NCBI GenBank assembly: GCA_016296205.1
Contig: JAEDJS010000037.1
Coordinates: forward strand, 1-19,587
DNA length: 19,587 nt
Direction: 5' to 3'
DNA from: Treponema sp.
Lineage (GTDB): Bacteria > Spirochaetota > Spirochaetia > Treponematales > Treponemataceae
Below are positions 6,712-12,918 of this stretch, piece after piece (the first letter of the stretch is position 1; each line of letters opens with the position of its first letter). The notes under the pieces were generated by a model. That model ran no database searches, was not told where the DNA came from, and worked only from the letters and a program-made list of their open reading frames with translations. A program made the position numbers and the translations under genes.

Positions 6712-8106
6712 TCAACTTGGAATTTGTTTAAGGAATTTTGTGAGTTCAGGTTTTTCTACCAGGTCAATAAGCCGCCCTTCTGTAAATTTATGAGCTTCTT
6801 CACTAAACTGACCGGCTGTAACACAAATACCTTTATCTGCCTTTACATCATGAATCTGACCGTGTAAATCTCTTAAATACAACTCGCCGGTAACACCAGT
6901 AGTTCTAAAGAATCTGAAGATTTCTACTTCTTCCCACTTTGCATTTTCTACTGTAGCAACAATTTCTGTAAAAGCAGCTTCTACACTGATATTCTGGAAT
7001 TTTACGTTAGAATCTTTATTCATGCACAGTACAATTTTACGGCACAAGGCAACAAAGTCACTGGAACCACTTGTAAGATAAACCTGCAGATTTGTGTTCT
7101 GACTAAGCTCCTGGTAGCGGTTGATAAGTACTCCAACATCCTTGTAATTAGGATTGGTAAGATTGATTGATTTAAGTTCTGTAAGACCTTTTGAAAGCTG
7201 GTTCAAAGCAATCAAACTTGTAGCAAGTCTGTACTGGATTTCCAGTTTTGTATCAAGAGGAACATTCTGATGTCGCAGACCAATTTCAAAATCCTGAATT
7301 GCTTCTTCATGTTTATTGCTTCTGGCATGAAGCATACCGGCAGCAAGACAGCTTCTGGCTCCAAATACTGGATCCGGTCTAAGATGAGTAAACACTTTAA
7401 GTGCTTTTTCGCCCTGTCCGTCTTCGCTCATAGCATTAGCAAAAAGGAACAGTGTTTCTTTATTGTCTGGGTTTAAATCAAGGGATTTTTTAAGATATGG
7501 AAGACTTTCATGAAAAAGATTACCTTTATACAAACTCTTTCCAAGATAAAAATATAAAGCTGTTGCTTCCGGATTAAGTACTGCCGCTCGTTTAAAACAC
7601 ATAACAGCCTTTTCGTATTCCTTAAGTTCAAGACAAGCCTGACCAAGATAGAAGTTTGTATCATATTCTTTTGGATTAAATTTATATGCTACGCTTAACG
7701 AACGAACTGTATCTTCCCACTTAGAAAGTTTTGCCGCACAAATTCCAGTCTTTAACGAAGTATCAAGAACGTCAATATCTTTATTTACAGCCGCAAGTTT
7801 AGAAAGTGTCTGAAACAATGGATAAGCTTTATCAAATATTCCTTCATCATAATATAAATTTCCAAGATTTTTTAATGCCCAAACATCATGAGGATTCTGA
7901 CCTAATTTTTTTGAACAGTCACGTATAACCTGATTTCTATTTTTGATATATTTCTTTTCATTTCCTTCAAATTTTTTTGCAGGCTTTCCGTCTTTAGCTG
8001 CTACTTTTCTAGTCTGTGTTTTTTTACTGCCGCTAATTAAAGAGAGAAATACGATTAATAAAAGAACAACAACAACTGCAATCAATAGAGGAAATAAATT
8101 TTCCAT
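6712..8106 (-). CDS. Membrane-anchored TPR protein with Mrr-like C-terminal domain
   Basis: The 464-residue protein begins with one hydrophobic segment (residues about 5-26, LLIAVVVVLLLIVFLSLISG) followed by a basic stretch, so it is probably anchored with its bulk in the cytoplasm. Residues about 75-320 contain tetratricopeptide repeats, clear in WALKNLGNLYYDEGIFDKAYPLF, NFYLGQACLELKEYEKAVMCFKRAAVLNP and ALYFYLGKSLYKGNLFHESLPYLKKSLDLNP. Residues about 385-464 (EIFRFFRTTGVTGELYLRDLHGQIHDVKADKGICVTAGQFSEEAHKFTEGRLIDLVE) match the later half of the Mrr_cat fold, where family members usually have ITT..FS..A..FA.....I.LIDG. The nuclease D/QxK residues are not obvious, so this domain may bind rather than cut. 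AGGTGA precedes the ATG. Treponemes are known to carry TPR proteins of this size, but the role here is unknown. Confidence 0.75.
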   Translation of the reverse strand: MENLFPLLIAVVVVLLLIVFLSLISGSKKTQTRKVAAKDGKPAKKFEGNEKKYIKNRNQVIRDCSKKLGQNPHDVWALKNLGNLYYDEGIFDKAYPLFQTLSKLAAVNKDIDVLDTSLKTGICAAKLSKWEDTVRSLSVAYKFNPKEYDTNFYLGQACLELKEYEKAVMCFKRAAVLNPEATALYFYLGKSLYKGNLFHESLPYLKKSLDLNPDNKETLFLFANAMSEDGQGEKALKVFTHLRPDPVFGARSCLAAGMLHARSNKHEEAIQDFEIGLRHQNVPLDTKLEIQYRLATSLIALNQLSKGLTELKSINLTNPNYKDVGVLINRYQELSQNTNLQVYLTSGSSDFVALCRKIVLCMNKDSNVKFQNISVEAAFTEIVATVENAKWEEVEIFRFFRTTGVTGELYLRDLHGQIHDVKADKGICVTAGQFSEEAHKFTEGRLIDLVEKPELTKFLKQIPS

Positions 8107-8135
8107 TTTTTCACCTTTTTTATAAAGCTGTCTAT

Positions 8136-8164
8136 ATTATACAAGACTTATTTTTCTATGTCAA
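8136..8164 (-). promoter_or_regulatory. Consensus sigma-70 promoter of the TPR gene
   Basis: On the minus strand a perfect TTGACA (8164-8159) and a perfect TATAAT (8141-8136) are separated by 17 bases. Transcription should start near 8129, giving a leader of about 23 bases with AGGTGA before the ATG at 8106. It lies directly after the stop of the aminotransferase gene, so the TPR gene has its own strong constitutive-looking promoter. Confidence 0.85.
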
Positions 8165-8169
8165 AAAAA

Positions 8170-9339
8170 CTATTTTGATAAGCTTTCAACAAATTCCTTA
8201 ATGCGTTCCAATGCAATTTTGATTTTTTCTACGCTTGTTGCATAACAGCACCGGATATGACCTTCGCCACCTTCTCCAAATACACTTCCTGGAACAACAG
8301 CAACGTTATATTTCTGGAAAAGTTGAGTTGCAAATTCTTCGCTTGTAAGCCCTGTCTTTGCAATACTTGGGAACATATAGAAAGCTCCGGCAGGTTTTGG
8401 AACTTCAAGCCCCATTTCTTCAAAAGCTTTAAGCATAAGATTACGGCGCTGCTGGTAACTGATGCGCATTTTTTCTACTTCATCCCAGCCGTTACGGAGA
8501 CCTTCTGCTGCTGCATACTGACTAAAAATTGGAGCACAGATTGTATTATACCCGTGAAGTTTTACAATAAGTGCAAGAAGTTCTGCTGGTGCGGCAATAT
8601 AACCGATTCGCCATCCTGTCATTGCAAAACTTTTTGAGAATCCATTCAAGATGATTGTATATTCTTTCATGCCTGGGAAACTTCCGATAGAAACATGTTC
8701 ATTTCCATCGTAAGCAAGTTCACAGTAAATTTCATCGCTGATTACCCAAATCTGATGCTTTTTTACAACTTCTGCAATTTTTTCCAGTTCATCTTTTGGA
8801 ATCATTGTTCCGGTAGGATTGTTTGGACTACAAATCATTAGGGCTTTTGTCTTTGGAGTAATTTTTTCTTCAATCTGTTTTGCTGTTGGATAAAAACAAT
8901 TTACACTTGTATCAATTACCTTTACAACAGCTCCAGTTAAATCTGCCAGTGGTGTATAGTTAACATAACATGGCTGGCAGACAAGGATTTCATCCCCAGG
9001 ATTAAGAACTGCTCTAAGTACAGCATCAACTCCTTCTGAAGCACCAACTGTAATGAGAATTTCATTTTTAGGATTGTAATCCATGCCATAAGATTTCATA
9101 TACTTTGAAATTTCTTCCCGAAGTTCAATCAAGCCCCAGTTTGAAGTATAACTTGTGTGACCTTTTTCCAGATGATAAAAAGCTTCTTCCCTCATGCACC
9201 ATGGAGTTGGAAAATCCGGTTCACCAACAGAAAGAGAAATAACATCATCATGGCCAATAAGCATTTCAAAAAATTTACGGATTCCACTTGGCGGAATATC
9301 CACCATGGATTTATTGAATCTATCTTCTCTTGTATTCAT
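8170..9339 (-). CDS. PLP-dependent class I aminotransferase (AlaT/PatA/AspC-like)
   Basis: The 389-residue enzyme is a fold-type I aminotransferase of the aspartate aminotransferase subgroup I-gamma. Landmarks are SVGEPDFPTP (residues 37-46), SPNNPTG (171-177), SDEIY (201-205, D202 to the pyridine nitrogen), the Schiff-base K236 in GFSKSFAMTGWRIGY, and GHIRCCYATS near the end, whose Arg binds the substrate carboxylate. It would exchange an amino group between an amino acid and a 2-oxo acid using pyridoxal phosphate. The upstream Lrp-type gene resembles AlaR of Bacillus subtilis, which sits beside the transaminase AlaT, so alanine synthesis or a related reaction is a reasonable inference. It is not a typical HisC despite lying near hisB. 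AAGGTGA lies just before the ATG. About 310 bases of palindromic repeats separate it from the regulator gene. Confidence 0.88.
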   Translation of the reverse strand: MNTREDRFNKSMVDIPPSGIRKFFEMLIGHDDVISLSVGEPDFPTPWCMREEAFYHLEKGHTSYTSNWGLIELREEISKYMKSYGMDYNPKNEILITVGASEGVDAVLRAVLNPGDEILVCQPCYVNYTPLADLTGAVVKVIDTSVNCFYPTAKQIEEKITPKTKALMICSPNNPTGTMIPKDELEKIAEVVKKHQIWVISDEIYCELAYDGNEHVSIGSFPGMKEYTIILNGFSKSFAMTGWRIGYIAAPAELLALIVKLHGYNTICAPIFSQYAAAEGLRNGWDEVEKMRISYQQRRNLMLKAFEEMGLEVPKPAGAFYMFPSIAKTGLTSEEFATQLFQKYNVAVVPGSVFGEGGEGHIRCCYATSVEKIKIALERIKEFVESLSK

Positions 9340-9595
9340 AATTCACCTTAAAATAATTTTCTCCCCCCATCGACGGCCACGGATGGCCGTCAAAAATCCA
9401 GGAAGGATTTTCCCCACCAGTTGACGGCCACGGATGGCCGTCATAAATCCAGGAAGGGTTTTCCCCACCAGTTGACGGCCACGGATGGCCTTCTAAACTA
9501 TTGTGCTATTTTCCACAGGAAAATATCACATGGCCTAAAAATACAGGTTGGATTTTCCCCACCAGTCGAAGGCCACGGATGGCCGTCTAAACCCT

Positions 9596-9624
9596 TGTGA
9601 TATTTTCTACAGGAAAATATCACA
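9596..9624. repeat. Perfect 12-bp inverted repeat (element C, second copy)
   Basis: TGTGATATTTTC (9596-9607) and GAAAATATCACA (9613-9624) are exact reverse complements around TACAG. The first copy (9502-9530) has one change in its left arm (C for A), leaving 11 of 12 pairs. Confidence 0.95.
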
Positions 9625-9657
9625 TGGCGTAAAAATCCAGGAAGGATTTTTACGCCA
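9625..9657. repeat. Perfect 14-bp inverted repeat overlapping the regulator's stop codon
   Basis: TGGCGTAAAAATCC (9625-9638) and GGATTTTTACGCCA (9644-9657) pair completely around AGGAA. The right arm supplies the last codons and the TAA (9650-9652) of the Lrp-type gene, so the end of that protein (Ala-Met-Ala region) is built from repeat sequence. Confidence 0.93.
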
Positions 9658-10147
9658 TAGCGCCCTCCCGGCCATCAACACTGTCTTCTACATAAATAAT
9701 GCCGTTTTCTTTATATGTCTTCATAACAAAATGAGTACGGGTTGCTTTTACACCATTTAATGTAGCAAGTTTTCTTGCAACAAAGTTGAATATTTCCTGG
9801 TTGTTTTTACCTTCAATGCAAACTTTAAGATCACAACCATCTGCGCTCATCAAATAAAGGCTCTTAACCTGTGGAAAACGGTAAATCCGTTCTGCAATGC
9901 CGTCAAAACCAAGTTCACGTTCTGGAGTAACCTGAAGTTCAATTTCTGCCATAACTTTTTCATTGGCACCTTCAAATTTTTCCGGATTAATAATTGTTGC
10001 GTACTTCATAATTGTTCCGTCTTTTTCAAGGTCTGCAATCATTTTTGTAACATCTTCAACGGAACATTCTGTCATATTTGCAATATCTTTTGGACTAATT
10101 CTAGCATTATCCTTTAACAGATTTAATATTTCTTCTTTCTTATCCAT
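9650..10147 (-). CDS. Lrp/AsnC-family transcription regulator, AlaR-like
   Basis: The 165-residue protein has an N-terminal winged helix-turn-helix (residues about 1-60, ILNLLKDNARISPKDIANMTECSVEDVTKMIADLEKDGTI) and a C-terminal RAM-type ligand-sensing domain (about 70-145) containing GFDGIAERIYRFPQVKSLYLMS, a stretch characteristic of the AlaR (YugG) subgroup of Lrp proteins. Such regulators bind DNA as oligomers and respond to amino acids. In Bacillus subtilis AlaR controls the transaminase gene next to it, and the same pairing is seen here, so control of the downstream aminotransferase is likely. AGAGGT lies eight bases before the ATG. The last residues come from a palindromic repeat that overlaps the stop codon; a tail this long (about 14 residues after KTYKENG) is not typical, so the original stop may have been displaced by repeat insertion. 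Confidence 0.88.
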   Translation of the reverse strand: MDKKEEILNLLKDNARISPKDIANMTECSVEDVTKMIADLEKDGTIMKYATIINPEKFEGANEKVMAEIELQVTPERELGFDGIAERIYRFPQVKSLYLMSADGCDLKVCIEGKNNQEIFNFVARKLATLNGVKATRTHFVMKTYKENGIIYVEDSVDGREGAMA

Positions 10148-10187
10148 TTTAATTTACCTCTAAATATCCTTTTACAATCCGGCAGAA

Positions 10188-10808
10188 TTATACTATAACA
10201 CCCTTAGTACTAGGGATAGCGCCATTACGTCTTGGGTCAATTTCTATCGCCTGACGAATGGCCCTGGCCGCCGCCTTAAAAATTCCCTCCATTTTATGAT
10301 GATCACTGCGGCCTCTAAGTGTATCAAGATGTAAATTACATTTTGCATTCTGAACAAAACCTTGCCAGAAATCTTCAAAACAGTCTGTCTGGAAACTGGC
10401 TTCTTTTCCATCCTGATTAATACTAACAAGAGGGATTCCAGTAAGTTCCGCATTACAAACTAAAAATGGTCTTCCACCAAAATCAACTGCGGCTCTAAGA
10501 AGACTTTCGTCCATTGGATACAGAAAGCTTCCGCTGCGGTAAATTCCGGCACAGTCTCCCAATGCTTTTGCAAAAGCCATACCCAGAGCAATACCAGTGT
10601 CTTCTATCAAATGATGCTGGTCAACCTGCAGATCACCAGAAAGAGAGCCCTCTAAATCGAACATTCCGTGCTTGCAGAATGAGTTAAGCATATGGTCAAA
10701 AAAACCAATTGGATTTTTAACATTACACTTGCCTGTTCCATCAAGATTAATAGTTAACTTGATTTGAGTTTCTTTTGTATTACGTTCAATAGTTGCAATT
10801 CGAGCCAT
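10188..10808 (-). CDS. hisB: Imidazoleglycerol-phosphate dehydratase HisB
   Basis: HisB removes water from imidazole glycerol phosphate to give imidazole acetol phosphate, the sixth step of histidine synthesis. The 206-residue product is the monofunctional form, without the phosphatase domain of the enterobacterial fusion. The metal-binding motifs are present: GFFDHML (H39), VDQHHLIED (H65, H66, E69) and GRSDHHKMEGIFKAAARA near residue 170, with DFGGRP between. I chose the ATG at 10808 (MARIATIERNT) because GGTGG lies eight bases before it; an in-frame GTG at 10820 would add four residues. It follows hisG by 50 bases in the same direction and is followed 40 bases later by the Lrp-type gene, so all probably share one message. 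Other his genes are not in the window. Confidence 0.95.
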   Translation of the reverse strand: MARIATIERNTKETQIKLTINLDGTGKCNVKNPIGFFDHMLNSFCKHGMFDLEGSLSGDLQVDQHHLIEDTGIALGMAFAKALGDCAGIYRSGSFLYPMDESLLRAAVDFGGRPFLVCNAELTGIPLVSINQDGKEASFQTDCFEDFWQGFVQNAKCNLHLDTLRGRSDHHKMEGIFKAAARAIRQAIEIDPRRNGAIPSTKGVIV

Positions 10809-10858
10809 TTTATTTTCCACCGTATAAACAGTTGATTTTTTTTGGACAAAATTTTAAA

Positions 10859-11731
10859 TCAGCACATTACTTTTCTAAGTGCATATTCCAAAATGTCTGT
10901 TGCCCCAAGTTTTTTAAGCTGTGGCAGAAGAGTTGGAACTTCACTTTTTTTAACTGCAATTTTTACTGCAAAACCGTTATCTCCAAAAAGAGGGCTTACA
11001 GTTGGACTTTTCATTGCAGGAAGACCTTTAACGAGGCTGTCAAAATTTTCTTTAGAAACATTCATTTCCAGCATAACTTTATCACGGGCATCAAGAACTG
11101 CTTCAAAGAGCATTTTAAGTTCCATGATTTTTTCTTTCTTTGCAGGATCCTTAAGAGCTTCTTTTGATGCATACATTCTTGTGCTGGAAGTCATCAATGT
11201 GTCTACAATTTTAAGACGGTTTGCTTTAAGGCTTGAACCTGTACTTGTATTATCAATAAGAACATTTGCAATGGAATCTTCTGTTGGCTGAACAAACCCT
11301 TCGCTTGTTCCCCATGTGCGGAAAATTGTGCCGTCAACTTTATTGTCCTGAACCCATTTGCGGCTAAGATTCTGATACTCTGTAGCAATTGTTACTTTAC
11401 CTTTTTTAATTTTTTCAAGATCAAATTCTTCCGGAATGGCAGCAACAATTTTTACACCGTCAAAACCAAGATCCATGATTTCTTCAACCTGATCTTCTAC
11501 ACCGTTTTCGTAAACCCAGTCTTTTCCACTGAATGCCACATCGGCTTTATTATTTGCAAGGAGAACACTTGAAATTTGAGGTTTAACTACCTGGAAAGCA
11601 AGATGCTCCTGATTTGTAATTGGAAAATATGTACGTTCAGGAAGGTAAATTGAAATACCAACATCTTTTAAAAGTTCAACAACTGATTCATAAATTCGGC
11701 CTTTTGCCAATAAAACATTTAATTTTTCCAT
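10859..11731 (-). CDS. hisG: ATP phosphoribosyltransferase HisG, long form
   Basis: HisG joins ATP and phosphoribosyl pyrophosphate, the first committed step of histidine synthesis. The 290-residue length and the C-terminal ACT/PII-like segment (residues about 215-290, including AMKSPTVSPLFGDNGFAVKIAVKKSEVPTLLPQLKKLGATDILEYAL) mark the long, hexameric type, which is inhibited directly by histidine and does not need HisZ. The catalytic half starts LNVLLAKGRIYE and contains VLIDNTSTGSSLKANRLK, the PRPP-binding loop. The ATG at 11731 has no Shine-Dalgarno sequence; a TATAAT ends eight bases before it, so the message may be leaderless. hisB follows directly. The overall match to the family is clear. 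Confidence 0.95.
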   Translation of the reverse strand: MEKLNVLLAKGRIYESVVELLKDVGISIYLPERTYFPITNQEHLAFQVVKPQISSVLLANNKADVAFSGKDWVYENGVEDQVEEIMDLGFDGVKIVAAIPEEFDLEKIKKGKVTIATEYQNLSRKWVQDNKVDGTIFRTWGTSEGFVQPTEDSIANVLIDNTSTGSSLKANRLKIVDTLMTSSTRMYASKEALKDPAKKEKIMELKMLFEAVLDARDKVMLEMNVSKENFDSLVKGLPAMKSPTVSPLFGDNGFAVKIAVKKSEVPTLLPQLKKLGATDILEYALRKVMC

Positions 11732-11739
11732 AATGACAT

Positions 11740-11768
11740 ATTATAGTAAAATGTTGCAGATTATACAA
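11740..11768 (-). promoter_or_regulatory. Probable hisG promoter, near-leaderless
   Basis: On the minus strand TATAAT (11745-11740, 6/6) lies 17 bases after TTGTAT (11768-11763, 3/6). The hisG ATG is eight bases after the -10 box. The -35 match is weak, so the perfect -10 and the spacing carry the call. A second TATAAT on the same strand at 11765-11760 has no convincing -35 partner. Confidence 0.5.
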
Positions 11769-11812
11769 TATTTGTGAGATTTTTGAGAAAATTATTTAGA
11801 ATTTCAGTTGAA

Positions 11813-12106
11813 TTATTTACTTCTTGCCAGCATCAGAATAAATGCAAGAATATAAAACAAAGTGGGGATAACTGTAAACAAAAGTGTAAGCAGGGGAATT
11901 CCAGCAATCAAAACTGTACCTTCAAGAACAACTCCCAGTGCAACCAGAAGTTCGTATACAATTCCTGCATATCCGGTAACAGCTCCGGCAACCAGGCTCA
12001 TCCATGCAGCATCTCTTGTTTTACTCCAGAGAAGGATTGCAAGAAAAGCAGCCACACCATTAAGAGCAAGCTTAATTATAAACATTAATAAAGTTGATTG
12101 AATCAT
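11813..12106 (-). CDS. Small integral membrane protein
   Basis: The 97-residue product is almost entirely hydrophobic, with about three membrane segments (residues about 5-26, 34-58 and 62-92) separated by short loops such as WSKTRDAAW. It ends in ARSK, so the C-terminus is probably cytoplasmic. I do not recognise a family. A strong GGAGGAG lies five bases before the ATG, and that ATG overlaps the TGA of the upstream gene (ATGA), so the two are translationally coupled. It is the last gene of the gatCAB run. The excellent ribosome binding site and close packing argue that it is a real gene despite its size. Confidence 0.7.
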   Translation of the reverse strand: MIQSTLLMFIIKLALNGVAAFLAILLWSKTRDAAWMSLVAGAVTGYAGIVYELLVALGVVLEGTVLIAGIPLLTLLFTVIPTLFYILAFILMLARSK

Positions 12107-12912
12107 TGGCTCTCCTCCTGCAAAGCTGTAAAATCAAAAGGATTTTTCTTAAGCAGACTGAATACACCCCGGTCGCAGCCAAAAGGCACAATCGAAGGAT
12201 TATTATATTCTGTAGAAATTAAAATGTGGCAGTCAAGACAATGTTCCTTAAATCTTCCATAATCCTGTTCACTCATTTTAGGATATAAGTAAGGTCCCCG
12301 CCGTGTCCAGTATTTTGTAACAACGGAATCAAAAACAAAGAAATCTTTTTCTTGAAATTCCTGCAAAGCTTTTACAAGATTATAAATACTTCTTGTTGCC
12401 GCAGCTTCCAATGGTCCTGGAATTGATTTTTCTGATCCAAAGTTGAATTGATTTTCTTCTTCAATTGATGCCTGAACTGCCAGAACATAAATCCCTTCTG
12501 CCCAGGGAAGAGGAACTTCTACCACAACACAGGGAATGTCCTGCCAGCTGATTTCTGCTCCATTCCAGGGCTTAAAGAAATTTGTTCCTTCACTGGAAAC
12601 AGAAAGCCCCGCAACAAGTGCATCTTTCTTACTTCCAAAAAGGTGAATATTTCTGTTTGAATTTAAAAGATCACTTACGGCCTTCTGCAGTCTACCGGTA
12701 AAACAAGTATAATAACTTCCAGTTGCTCCCCGTTCCAGTGCATTTTTGAACATAGTCCAGATTGAATTGTTGGACCAGCCTAAAATTGCTTTGCCACCTT
12801 CACGGTTTAAATCAACAAGGCGAACTTCTTTCTGAGTATACAAAAAATTTCCCCGGGCTCGTTTTACATTCCCGTATTTAGAATGCAAAAGGTCATAAAT
12901 TTTATCTTTCAT
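12103..12912 (-). CDS. Class III aminotransferase-like protein lacking a visible PLP core
   Basis: The 269-residue protein resembles the two ends of a class III (acetylornithine/glutamate-semialdehyde type) aminotransferase. Residues 20-48 (RGNFLYTQKEVRLVDLNREGGKAILGW) look like the N-terminal R..YLYD..G..YLD...G....LG motif, IHLFGSKKDALVAGL like the following N-S-G-x-E-A stretch, SIPGPLEAAATRSIYNLVKAL like the segment after the active-site Lys, and ISTEYNNPSIVPFGCDRG like the C-terminal domain. Full enzymes have about 400-430 residues; the central part with the DE.Q.G..R.G and the Schiff-base Lys motifs is not found here, so the protein is probably not an active transaminase. The gene starts six bases after gatB stops and overlaps the membrane-protein gene, with no good ribosome binding site of its own. 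The relation is my reading by eye and is uncertain. Confidence 0.6.
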   Translation of the reverse strand: MKDKIYDLLHSKYGNVKRARGNFLYTQKEVRLVDLNREGGKAILGWSNNSIWTMFKNALERGATGSYYTCFTGRLQKAVSDLLNSNRNIHLFGSKKDALVAGLSVSSEGTNFFKPWNGAEISWQDIPCVVVEVPLPWAEGIYVLAVQASIEEENQFNFGSEKSIPGPLEAAATRSIYNLVKALQEFQEKDFFVFDSVVTKYWTRRGPYLYPKMSEQDYGRFKEHCLDCHILISTEYNNPSIVPFGCDRGVFSLLKKNPFDFTALQEESQ

Positions 12913-12918
12913 TGTATC

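Larger units (their letters stand above)
9362..9657. repeat. Nested array of palindromic repeats between regulator and aminotransferase genes
   Basis: The gap between the aminotransferase start and the regulator stop is almost wholly made of three kinds of short palindromes. Element A, GACGGCCACGGATGGCCGTC (8-bp arms around CGGA), occurs at 9372-9391 and 9423-9442 perfectly and at 9473-9492 and 9568-9587 with one change each. Element B pairs AAAATCC with GGATTTT around AGGAA and is followed by CCCCACCAGT; it follows the first two A copies to make a unit of about 51 bp. Element C, a 12-bp-arm palindrome around C/TACAG, is inserted after the third and fourth A copies (9502-9530 and 9596-9624), each time running on into a B-like segment. 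The array is much more G+C-rich than its surroundings in element A. It would be transcribed within the hisG-to-aminotransferase message as a string of hairpins. It lacks the unrelated spacers of a CRISPR. Confidence 0.95.

Noticed and set aside
8170..9339. Histidinol-phosphate aminotransferase (hisC) near hisB
   Set aside because: The length (389 residues) and the GFSKSFAMTGWRIGY and SPNNPTG context fit the AspC/AlaT I-gamma subgroup rather than HisC.
9362..9657. Possible CRISPR array
   Set aside because: The repeats are 20-bp palindromes alternating with other repeated palindromes; there are no unique spacers of constant length and no cas genes.
9597..9657. Rho-independent terminator after the regulator gene
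   Set aside because: The hairpins are strong but on the minus strand none is followed by a run of T; they are better explained as repeat elements.
9194..9760. Small plus-strand open frames through the palindrome array
   Set aside because: They arise from repeat sequence and the antisense of real genes, have no ribosome binding sites and resemble no protein I know.
10842..11291. Plus-strand open frame of 149 codons
   Set aside because: It is the complement of hisG, which is certain.
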